NCBI RefSeq assembly: GCF_016758175.1
Contig: NZ_QYAB01000004.1
Coordinates: forward strand, 277,795 to 341,794
Direction: 5' to 3'
DNA from: Leucobacter zeae
GTDB taxonomy: Bacteria > Actinomycetota > Actinomycetes > Actinomycetales > Microbacteriaceae
DNA: 64,000 nucleotides
The translations under genes were made by a program, and so were the position numbers. A model generated the notes under the pieces. The model searched no databases, was not told the origin of the DNA, and saw only the letters and a program-made list of their open reading frames with translations. Each line of letters opens with the position of its first letter. Positions within the stretch are counted from its first letter, which is position 1. Shown here piece by piece: positions 24,841 through 32,096 of the stretch.

Positions 24841-25778
24841 GCGGCGACCTTCGCAGCACCGGCGCGCACGGCGGCGCGCTCGACGGCTACCGCTCGGCGT
24901 CCGAGCGCGCCTCCGATCAGGTGATCCGCGCGTACTCCACCTCCTTCGGCGCCGCCACCCGGCTGCTCGGCGCACGCCACCGCACCCACGTGCGCAACAT
25001 CTACGCCCTCGTCAGGGTCGCGGACGAGCTCGTCGACGGCGTCGCATCCGAGGCCGGGCTCTCGCGCGACGAGCAGTCGGCTCGTCTCGACGCGCTCGAG
25101 CGCGAGACCGACGACGCCATCCGCACGGGCTACAGCAGCAACCCCATCGTCCAGGCCTTCGCCGGAACCGCGCGGGCCTCGGGCATCGACGGCGCCCTCA
25201 CCGCCCCCTTCTTCGCCTCGATGCGCACGGACCTCGATTCCGCGCCTGGCGGGCCCCACGAACGCCCCGCGATGCGACGCTTCGACGCGGACGCCCACGC
25301 GGACTACGTCTACGGCTCTGCCGAGGTCGTCGGGCTCATGTGCCTGCGCGTCTTCCTGCGCGACGAACCGGTGAGCGCCGCCGATCTGCGCACGCTCGAA
25401 CGCGGCGCGAGGAGTCTCGGCGCGGCGTTCCAGAACGTGAACTTCCTGCGCGACGTCGCCGACGACACCGAACGGCTGCAGCGCGGATACCTCGGCACGG
25501 GCGAGGCGCTCACCGAGGCCGAGAAGCGGCGCTGGATCGAGACGATCCGCGCCCAGCTCGCCGACGCCAGGGGCGTACTCCCCCTGCTGCCCGCGGATGC
25601 GCGCCGCGCCGTGGCGTGCGCCTGGCTGCTGTTCGCGCGACTCACGGATCGGATCGAGCGCACGCCGCTCGACGAGCTGTTCGTCCGCAGAGTGAGCGTT
25701 CCCGTCGGGGAGAAGGCGGTGCTCGTACTGAGGGCGATCGTCGGCGCCGGCGGCCGGGTCTGGCAGGGTGCCGCATGA
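24837..25778 (+). CDS. crtB: Phytoene synthase
   Basis: A 313-residue squalene/phytoene synthase. YSTSFGAATRLL is the substrate start, NIYALVRVADELVDG the first Asp-rich helix (DELVD), YVYGSAEVVGLMCLRVF the central signature, and LGAAFQNVNFLRDVADDTERLQRGYL the second Asp-rich region. It condenses two GGPP to phytoene at the membrane. Length is as usual. Coupled by 4-bp overlaps to crtE and crtI. Confidence 0.95.
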   Translation: MSGDLRSTGAHGGALDGYRSASERASDQVIRAYSTSFGAATRLLGARHRTHVRNIYALVRVADELVDGVASEAGLSRDEQSARLDALERETDDAIRTGYSSNPIVQAFAGTARASGIDGALTAPFFASMRTDLDSAPGGPHERPAMRRFDADAHADYVYGSAEVVGLMCLRVFLRDEPVSAADLRTLERGARSLGAAFQNVNFLRDVADDTERLQRGYLGTGEALTEAEKRRWIETIRAQLADARGVLPLLPADARRAVACAWLLFARLTDRIERTPLDELFVRRVSVPVGEKAVLVLRAIVGAGGRVWQGAA

Positions 25779-27448
25779 CCGCGCGCACCGTCATCGTCGG
25801 CGGCGGGATCGGCGGCCTCGCGACCGCCGCCCTGCTCGCGCGAGAGGGCCATCGGGTGCGCCTGCTCGAACGGCACTCCGACGTCGGCGGACGCGCGGGA
25901 TCCGTGGAGCGCGACGGGTTCCGCTTCGACACGGGGCCCTCCTGGTACCTCATGCCGCGGGTGTTCGAGCACTTCTTCGAGCTGCTCGGCACCTCCGCCG
26001 ACGAGCAGCTCGACCTGCGCACCCTCGACCCCGGCTACCGGGTGTTCCGCGAGCCGCCCTCGCAGCCCGGGAGCGTCGACGTCCCGTTCGGGGCTCAGCG
26101 CGCCGCCGCCGTATTCGACCGGCTCGAGGCCGGAAGCGCAGCGCGCCTGCACCGCTACCTCGGCTCGGCGCGCAACGCGTCGCGGATGGCCGAGCGCTTC
26201 TTCCTCTACAACCCGTTCACCCGCCGGCGCTCGCTGCTCGACCGCGAGATCCTCACCGCGCTCCCCCGCCTCGCGCGGCTGCTCCGCACCCCGCTGCAGC
26301 GGTTCGTCGAAGGCCGCTTCGCGCACCCGGTGCTCCGCCAGATCCTCGAGTACCCGGCGATCTTCCTCGGCACGGATCCGCGCCGGGCTCCGGCGATCTA
26401 CCACCTCATGAGCGCGCTCGACCTCGACGACGGCGTGCGCTACCCCATCGGGGGCTTCCGGGAACTCGTCGATCGGCTCGAACGCCTCGCGCTCGACCAC
26501 GGGGCGGAGATCGTGACCGACGCGGAGGTCACCGCGATCCTCACCCGCCGCACCGACGGCCGCCTCGCTGCGAGCGGCGTCCGGTGGCGCGACGCCGACG
26601 GCACCGAGCACCTCGAGCACGCGAATATCGTGGTCTCCGCGGCCGACCTCCACCACACCGAGACCGAGCTCCTCCCCGAGCAGGCGCGCAGCTACCCGGA
26701 GTCATGGTGGGCGCGTTGCGAGAGCGGGCCCGGGGCGGTGCTCGTGCTGCTCGGCGTGCGCGGCGAGCTGCCGCAGCTCCCCCACCACTCGCTCTTCTTC
26801 ACGTCCGACTGGGACGCGAACTTCGACGCGATCTTCGGCCAGGAGACCGCCCTGCCGGATCCGGCATCGATCTACGTCTGCAAGCCCAGCGCGACCGACG
26901 CGGGCGTCGCGCCGCGAGGATCCGAGAACCTCTTCGTCCTGGTGCCGGTGCCCGCGGACGTCTCGATCGGCTCAGGCGGACCCGACGGCACCGGGGACCG
27001 CGCGGTCGAGGCGATCGCCGACCGGGCGATCGCGCAGATCGCATCGTGGGCCGGCATCCCCGACCTCCCCGACCGCATCGTCGTGCGGCAGACCATCGCC
27101 CCGGGCGATTTCGCCCGCGACTACTCCTCGTGGCGCGGCGGGATGCTCGGCCCGTCGCACATCCTCCGGCAGAGCGCGATGTTCCGCACCCAGAACGCGT
27201 CGAAGCGCGTCGACGGCCTCTTCTACGCGGGCGCGACGACGGCGCCCGGCGTCGGTGTGCCGATGTGCCTCATCAGCGCGGAGCTCGTGCTCAAGCGGAT
27301 CCGCGGGGATCACTCGGCGGGGCCGACCGCCCCGATGCCCGCCCCCGCTCCTCGAGGCCGTTCCGGCTCCGGGCCCGCGGTCCGATCCGCGCCGGCGGTC
27401 CGACCCGATCCCGACCGCGCCCCGACCCGACTGCACGAACGGAGCTGA
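25775..27448 (+). CDS. crtI: Phytoene desaturase
   Basis: A 557-residue FAD-dependent desaturase. The N-terminus TVIVGGGIGGLATAALLAREG is the dinucleotide fold, with DVGGRAGS and FDTGPSWYLMP following. The C-terminal FYAGATTAPGVGVPMCLISAEL is the bacterial CrtI signature. It converts phytoene to lycopene. About 50 extra residues at the end are Pro/Arg-rich and unconserved in appearance. The usual four-step bacterial CrtI is assumed. Confidence 0.95.
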   Translation: MTARTVIVGGGIGGLATAALLAREGHRVRLLERHSDVGGRAGSVERDGFRFDTGPSWYLMPRVFEHFFELLGTSADEQLDLRTLDPGYRVFREPPSQPGSVDVPFGAQRAAAVFDRLEAGSAARLHRYLGSARNASRMAERFFLYNPFTRRRSLLDREILTALPRLARLLRTPLQRFVEGRFAHPVLRQILEYPAIFLGTDPRRAPAIYHLMSALDLDDGVRYPIGGFRELVDRLERLALDHGAEIVTDAEVTAILTRRTDGRLAASGVRWRDADGTEHLEHANIVVSAADLHHTETELLPEQARSYPESWWARCESGPGAVLVLLGVRGELPQLPHHSLFFTSDWDANFDAIFGQETALPDPASIYVCKPSATDAGVAPRGSENLFVLVPVPADVSIGSGGPDGTGDRAVEAIADRAIAQIASWAGIPDLPDRIVVRQTIAPGDFARDYSSWRGGMLGPSHILRQSAMFRTQNASKRVDGLFYAGATTAPGVGVPMCLISAELVLKRIRGDHSAGPTAPMPAPAPRGRSGSGPAVRSAPAVRPDPDRAPTRLHERS

Positions 27449-27454
27449 CCGGCG

Positions 27455-27844
27455 ATGCCGATTCCCGATTCCTCCCAGTACCTCCTGCTCATGGCGGGGT
27501 GCCTGATCATCACCCTGCCGCTCGAGTTCCTGCTCGGCGCCCGCGTGTACCGGCGCCCGCTGCGGCTCGTGCAGGCGGTGCTCGTCACGCTCATCGTGTT
27601 CTCGGTCTGGGACGCCATCGCCATCGGGGCAGGCATGTGGACGTACAGCCCGAAGTACACGAGCGGCATCGCGGGCCCGTTCGGGCTGCCCCTCGAGGAG
27701 ATCGTGTTCTTCGTCGTGATCCCGATCTGCGCGCTCCTCACGTACGAGGCCGTGGGACGGGTGCTCGCATTCCTCCGGGGCAGGGCGCGGGATCGCGTCC
27801 CGGGCCCCGGGCGGTCTGACGCCGGCCGGGGAGGCGCTCGATGA
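27455..27844 (+). CDS. crtYc: Lycopene cyclase subunit, CrtYc/CrtYe type
   Basis: A 129-residue membrane protein with three helices (about 8-26, 38-58, 76-98). PLEFLLGARVYRRPLRL and FGLPLEEIVFFVVIPICALLTYEA, with the PxE(E) motif, define the lycopene cyclase domain of heterodimeric actinobacterial cyclases. It acts only with the following gene product. The subunit could belong to a beta-cyclase (CrtYc/Yd) or a C50 epsilon/beta cyclase (CrtYe/Yf). Because crtU and not a crtEb elongase follows, the beta-carotene type is preferred. Confidence 0.88.
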   Translation: MPIPDSSQYLLLMAGCLIITLPLEFLLGARVYRRPLRLVQAVLVTLIVFSVWDAIAIGAGMWTYSPKYTSGIAGPFGLPLEEIVFFVVIPICALLTYEAVGRVLAFLRGRARDRVPGPGRSDAGRGGAR

Positions 27845-28194
27845 ACCTCTGGTCCGCCTATCCGGTCGCCACCCTCCTGACGATGCTGGCGGTCGTGCTG
27901 CTCGAGCTGCTCTGGCTGCGGACCGGCATCTTCCGCACCGCGCAGTACTGGATCGCGATGGTCATCATGTTCTCCTTCCAGGTGCTCGTCGACGGTTGGC
28001 TGACGAAGCTCAGCGACCCGATCGTGATCTACACGCCCGAGACCATGCTCGGGCTCCGCTTCCCCTGGGACATCCCGGTCGAAGACTTCGGGTTCGGATT
28101 CGCCATGATCACCCTCACGCTCATCGTCTGGAAGGCCGTCGGGCGTCGGGACGCGATGGCCGAGGAACGGCGCACCCCGGAAGCCGGGGCCTGA
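27841..28194 (+). CDS. crtYd: Lycopene cyclase subunit, CrtYd/CrtYf type
   Basis: A 117-residue membrane protein with three helices. ELLWLRTGIFRTAQYW and LRFPWDIPVEDFGFGFAMITLTLIVW carry the partner PxED motif of the second cyclase half. It overlaps the previous gene by 4 bp. Together the two halves would close both lycopene ends to beta-ionone rings, giving beta-carotene for CrtU. Confidence 0.88.
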   Translation: MNLWSAYPVATLLTMLAVVLLELLWLRTGIFRTAQYWIAMVIMFSFQVLVDGWLTKLSDPIVIYTPETMLGLRFPWDIPVEDFGFGFAMITLTLIVWKAVGRRDAMAEERRTPEAGA

Positions 28195-28195
28195 G

Positions 28196-29806
28196 ATGGC
28201 GCGGCGAGGCTGGACGCGCGACGCGCGCGCCATCGAGATCCCCGCGCCGGCCGGCGCGCCCCGCGTCGGGTCTCCGCGTCGGGTCGTCGTGGTCGGCGGC
28301 GGGATCGCCGGCCTCGCCGCGGCGTGCGGGCTCGCCGAGCGCGGGGTCGATGTGACGCTCGTCGAGGCGGAGCCCGAGCTCGGCGGGCGGGTGCGGTCGT
28401 GGCGGACGCGGTCCGCGGCTGGCGACGTGACGATGAGCCGCGGATTCCACGCGTTCTTCCGGCAGTACTACAACCTGCGCGCGCTCCTCTCCCGCGCGGG
28501 CGCACCCGACGAGATGCTGCGTCCGGTCGAGGACTACCCGGTGCTCAGCTCCCGCGGCGACCGCGACTCGTTCGCGCGGATCCCGCGCACGCCGCCCTGG
28601 AACTTCATGGCCTTCGTGGCGCAGAGCCCCACCTTCCGCGCACGGGACCTCGCGCGCGTCGACGTCGACACGGCGCTCTCGCTCCTCGACGTCGACTTCC
28701 CCGAGACGTTCCGGGAGCTCGACGGCATGAGCGCCGCCGACTTCCTCGACCGGCTGCGCTTCCCGGATCGGGCCCGCCACCTCGCGCTCGAGGTCTTCGC
28801 GCGGAGCTTCTTCGCGGATCCGCGGGAGTTCTCCGCAGGCGAGCTCGTCGCGATGTTCCACTCCTACTTCCTCGGCTCGGCGGAGGGGCTGCTGTTCGAC
28901 GTGCCGCGGGACGACTTCGACACCTCGCTGTGGCGCCCGCTCGCGGACGCGCTCGCGGCGCGCGGGGTGCGCACCGTCACGGGCACGGTCACTGGCATCG
29001 AGCGGATGCCTGCGGCTTCGGCCGAGGACCCCGGCTGGATCGTCGCGCGGGACGACGGCTCGCGCGAGCGCGCCGACGCGGTGGTGCTCGCCGCGGGGCC
29101 GCGATCCGCCCGCGAGCTCGTCGCCGCATCTCCGGGTCTCGGCCCCCTCGCCTGGCGCGAGCGAATGGCGCGGATCGAGCTCGCCCCGCCGTTCGCCGTC
29201 CTCAGGCTCTGGTTCGACGGCCGCGTCGCAGCGGACCGGCCCGCGTTCCTCGGCACAGCGGGGTTCGGCCCGCTCGACAACGTGACCGTGCTCGAGCGGT
29301 TCGAGCGGGGGGCGGCCGAGTGGTCGGACGCGCACGGAGGGAGCGTCGTCGAGCTCCACGCGTACGCGATCGATCCCGCCGCCGAGCACGATGCGGAGCT
29401 GCGCGCGGAGATCGCGGTGCGGCTGCGCGACGAGCTCTCCCGGGTCTACCCCGAGACGGTCGCGCTCGGCGTCGTCGACGAGCAGCTGCTCGTCGAGCGC
29501 GACTGCGCCCTCATCGGTACGGGCCCGTGGGAGGACCGCCCCGAGGTGGTGACCCCCGTGCCCGGTCTCGTGCTCGCGGGCGACTGGGTGCGCAGCGACC
29601 TCCCGATCGCGCTCATGGAGCGCGCGGCGACGACCGGGTGGTCGGCGGCGAACGCCCTGCTGCAGCACTGGGGCGTCGCGGGCCACCCGCTGCGCAGCGC
29701 ACCCCCGGGCAGCAGGCAGAGCTGGCCGCGTCTCGCCCGCTGGCTCATCGCCCGGGCCCCTCTCGGGCGGGCTCGTCGCGCCGCCCGCCGGCGGTCCCGA
29801 AGCTGA
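28196..29806 (+). CDS. crtU: Isorenieratene synthase (carotene desaturase/methyltransferase)
   Basis: A 536-residue FAD protein. VVVVGGGIAGLAAACGLAERG is the FAD fold, followed by the CrtU signature MSRGFHAFFRQYYNLRALL, RTPPWNFMAF and ARSFFADPREFSAGELV. CrtU turns beta-ionone rings into aromatic rings with methyl migration, making isorenieratene from beta-carotene. Order crtE-B-I-Yc-Yd-U is that of Brevibacterium linens. The stop overlaps the converging P450 gene by 62 bp. Confidence 0.9.
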   Translation: MARRGWTRDARAIEIPAPAGAPRVGSPRRVVVVGGGIAGLAAACGLAERGVDVTLVEAEPELGGRVRSWRTRSAAGDVTMSRGFHAFFRQYYNLRALLSRAGAPDEMLRPVEDYPVLSSRGDRDSFARIPRTPPWNFMAFVAQSPTFRARDLARVDVDTALSLLDVDFPETFRELDGMSAADFLDRLRFPDRARHLALEVFARSFFADPREFSAGELVAMFHSYFLGSAEGLLFDVPRDDFDTSLWRPLADALAARGVRTVTGTVTGIERMPAASAEDPGWIVARDDGSRERADAVVLAAGPRSARELVAASPGLGPLAWRERMARIELAPPFAVLRLWFDGRVAADRPAFLGTAGFGPLDNVTVLERFERGAAEWSDAHGGSVVELHAYAIDPAAEHDAELRAEIAVRLRDELSRVYPETVALGVVDEQLLVERDCALIGTGPWEDRPEVVTPVPGLVLAGDWVRSDLPIALMERAATTGWSAANALLQHWGVAGHPLRSAPPGSRQSWPRLARWLIARAPLGRARRAARRRSRS

Positions 29807-30935
29807 CGACGAAATCGCGCACGCGGTAGCCCTGCACGAGCGTGTCGAAGCCGAGATCCGGCTCGTGCTCGATGGCGGCGCCGGCGTCGATGAGCGCGGT
29901 GAGCAGCACTTCGGTCTCGAGGAGCGCCAGGTGGGAGCCCGGGCAGCGATGGGCGCCGTCGCCGAAGCTGAGCCCCGTGCGCGCGCCCGCGGGCAGACCG
30001 CGACGCGTGTCGACCGCACCGGGATCCGGTCCGAACGCCTCGGGATCGGTGTTCGCACGGCGGACGTCGACGTCGACGAGCGTGCCAGGCGCGTGGGGGC
30101 ACCCGTCGGCCGTCGCGCGCACGCGGCGGTACAGGTGGGCGACCGGCGGATCCAGGCGGATGAGCTCGCTGAGCAGGGCGAGGCGCTCCGGCGGCTCGGA
30201 CGAGCGGTAGTGCGCGAGGAGCTCGGGGTCGTCGAGCAGGCGCCAGAGCGCCATCCCTATGAACTCGCGCGTCGTCACCATGCCGGCGGTGCCGTAGGTG
30301 AGGCACTCCACGAGGATTTCACGGGGACGGTAGCCCTGCGCGAGCAGGTGGCTGATGATGTCGTCCGCGGGGCGCGCGCGGCGCGCGCGAATGGCCGGAC
30401 GCACGTCGCGCCAGTAGAGGGCCGCGAGGGGCCCGAGCGCGCGTCGTGCCGCTCGAGCCCAGTCGGCGCGGGTGCGCCCGTGATCCGCTCGCGTGTGGTC
30501 CACGGGGGGCTGGCGGAAGAAGGCCTCGAGGCGCCGCTCGAGCCCGCGGTCGCTTCCCGTCGCGAGCCCGACGATCTGCGCCGCGACACGCACGGAACAG
30601 GTGAGTGCGAGCTCGTCGACCCGGCAGCGCCCGGCGCGCACGGCCTCCGCGACGAGATCGGACGCGGTCCGCTCGATGAACGCCCGGTGCCGCTCCTCCA
30701 GCGTTCTCGGGCTGAAGAAGCGCACGAGCTGCTTGCGGTGCTCGAGGTGCTCGGGGCCGTCGTCGATGAGGATCGGGCGCCGCGCGAAGAGGCCCTGCGG
30801 GATGCGCTCCGCGGTGAACCCCGCCTGGGTCGTCGCGTCCTTCGCCCGCAGCACCGAGCGCGCCTCGCCGAGCCGGGCGACCCGGGCGACGCACTGCCCC
30901 TCGGGCGGCTCCGGGGGTCGGGGCTGGCGGGTCAT
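29745..30935 (-). CDS. Cytochrome P450, candidate aryl-carotenoid hydroxylase
   Basis: A 396-residue soluble bacterial P450. The I-helix AGMVTT is at 217-222, the K-helix ExxR is ELIR (257-260), and the haem loop is SFGDGAHRCPGSH with Cys331. The ATG at 30935 is 22 bp after the BLUF stop. It converges on crtU with a 62-bp overlap of coding ends. In B. linens, 3,3'-dihydroxy-isorenieratene is thought to be made by a P450; location beside crtU makes this the natural candidate. Substrate is inferred only from place. No redox partner gene is nearby. Confidence 0.87.
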   Translation of the reverse strand: MTRQPRPPEPPEGQCVARVARLGEARSVLRAKDATTQAGFTAERIPQGLFARRPILIDDGPEHLEHRKQLVRFFSPRTLEERHRAFIERTASDLVAEAVRAGRCRVDELALTCSVRVAAQIVGLATGSDRGLERRLEAFFRQPPVDHTRADHGRTRADWARAARRALGPLAALYWRDVRPAIRARRARPADDIISHLLAQGYRPREILVECLTYGTAGMVTTREFIGMALWRLLDDPELLAHYRSSEPPERLALLSELIRLDPPVAHLYRRVRATADGCPHAPGTLVDVDVRRANTDPEAFGPDPGAVDTRRGLPAGARTGLSFGDGAHRCPGSHLALLETEVLLTALIDAGAAIEHEPDLGFDTLVQGYRVRDFVVSFGTAGGRRDEPAREGPGR

Positions 30936-30957
30936 GCGCGTGCGGCTCGGCCGTCGA

Positions 30958-31404
30958 TCAGCGGTGCAGCGACCGGACTCGGAACCAGAGTGCGAGCTCG
31001 TCCATGGCCTGCAGCACCTGTTCGACGCGGTCGGCCCGCTCGAGCGTGGCGAAGGTGTCGCGGAAGCCGGCGGGCGGCGGCGCGGCGGCCGCCCGCAACG
31101 GCTCGTAGCCCATGGTCCACGACGTGAATCGCCGCGACTCGACGGGGGAGTCCAGCAGCACACGCACGCGCTCGTGGCGAGGGTCGGCGGAGATCGAGGC
31201 GAATACCTCGCGCACGGCCTCCGCTGGCCCCTCGAGGTACTGCACGAAGCGGCCGTCGCGGTAGAGCAGGATTCCGGTGATCCCCAGCCGTTCGTTCCGC
31301 GCGCGCGCCTGGGCGAGGATCTCCTCGAGCTCCGGCTCCCCCGCGGATCCGATCGCGTCGCTCGCGTAGATGAGCGCGCTCAGCTGCATCCCGCTAGTGC
31401 TCAT
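30958..31404 (-). CDS. BLUF-domain blue-light sensor
   Basis: A 148-residue protein that is mostly one BLUF domain (5-100), an FAD-binding blue-light switch. The photocycle residues are all present at canonical spacing: Y13, N37, Q55 (in FVQYLEG), W96 and M98 (in SWTMGY), matching Y21/N45/Q63/W104/M106 of AppA. Residues 105-148 form a helical cap. No output enzyme domain is attached, so it must act on a partner protein. AGGAGG precedes the ATG at 31404. It lies between a hypothetical gene and the P450 in one operon, suggesting light control of carotenoid tailoring. Confidence 0.93.
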   Translation of the reverse strand: MSTSGMQLSALIYASDAIGSAGEPELEEILAQARARNERLGITGILLYRDGRFVQYLEGPAEAVREVFASISADPRHERVRVLLDSPVESRRFTSWTMGYEPLRAAAAPPPAGFRDTFATLERADRVEQVLQAMDELALWFRVRSLHR

Positions 31405-31678
31405 CGCCGTCCTCCTGTTCTGCACCCTCGGGGCGCTCGACCAGCGCCGGGCCGCCCGAGCTCACGGATTCCAGGAGGCGCATGGCCGGCTCCAGCGCGG
31501 CGAAGAAGCCGAGCGAATGCGCATCGGCGTCGCACACCTGGTAGCGAGCCGTTTCGATGCGGTCGATGTAGCCGAGCAGCACGGTCCCGCGGCTGGCGAC
31601 ATAGAAGCCGTCCTCGACGCACGCCCAGGTCAAGGGGCCACCGGCCACCTCAGGATCACTCCTCAAGAACGCCCCCAT
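31394..31678 (-). CDS. Hypothetical protein upstream of the BLUF gene
   Basis: A 94-residue protein of no family I recognise. GPLTWACVEDGFYVASRGTVLLGYIDRI suggests a short antiparallel sheet; the C-terminus is acidic. Its stop overlaps the BLUF start by 11 bp, so the two are coupled. The reading frame, position and codon use support a real gene. It may be a BLUF partner, which is speculation. Confidence 0.62.
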   Translation of the reverse strand: MGAFLRSDPEVAGGPLTWACVEDGFYVASRGTVLLGYIDRIETARYQVCDADAHSLGFFAALEPAMRLLESVSSGGPALVERPEGAEQEDGDEH

Positions 31679-31816
31679 CCCCGACCCGGATCCTGCTCGC
31701 GCGGTGAGTCATGGCTTCACACTAGCAGTCCTGCGGGCGGGCTTCTCGCGCCATTCCGGGCACACCGCAGAGGATCCTGCGCGCGACGTTCAACGCTGAT
31801 TCGACCCCGAGCATAC

Positions 31817-31850
31817 CGATGGCCCGGTCCAGCAGTGGACCGGGCCATCG
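31817..31850. terminator. Strong hairpin between adhesin and BLUF operons
   Basis: CGATGGCCCGGTCC (31817-31830) pairs perfectly with its mirror at 31837-31850 around a 6-base loop, a 14-bp stem. It lies 247 bp beyond the adhesin stop and 139 bp before the hypothetical/BLUF operon start, both on minus. It could stop residual read-through from the adhesin gene. Confidence 0.55.
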
Positions 31851-31891
31851 TCCCGCACGAGGGGGCATGCGGGGTATTCAGATGTACTGAA

Positions 31892-31931
31892 GTGTGGGCC
31901 ACCTCAAGGGGGGGGAGACGATGGCCCACAC
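31892..31931. repeat. Inverted repeat in gene-free spacer
   Basis: GTGTGGGCCA (31892-31901) and TGGCCCACAC (31922-31931) form a perfect 10-bp stem with a 20-base loop that contains a run of nine G. The rest of 31679-32035 shows no gene. Confidence 0.5.
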
Positions 31932-32035
31932 CTCACACGACCGCGGTCCGGGGAGAACATCACGCGAAACGCAGAACTTTATCTCCGAATCTCGCAAGAC
32001 GGCTGCAAGACCGCCGCGGGGTCTCGGAGAACGAC

Positions 32036-32074
32036 GAGCGGGGTGCGAGGCCAGAACGACCCCGCACCCCGCTC
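32036..32074 (-). terminator. Terminator of the DUF11 adhesin gene
   Basis: GAGCGGGGTGCG (32036-32047) and CGCACCCCGCTC (32063-32074) form a perfect 12-bp stem, beginning 22 bases downstream of the adhesin stop on the minus strand. Typical T-poor actinobacterial terminator. Confidence 0.65.
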
Positions 32075-32096
32075 ACCCGTTCAGCGGCTCAGGCGA

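Noticed and set aside
27455..28194. C50 (decaprenoxanthin-type) cyclase CrtYe/CrtYf
   Set aside because: No crtEb lycopene elongase follows; crtU does, which needs beta-carotene. Not fully excluded by sequence alone.
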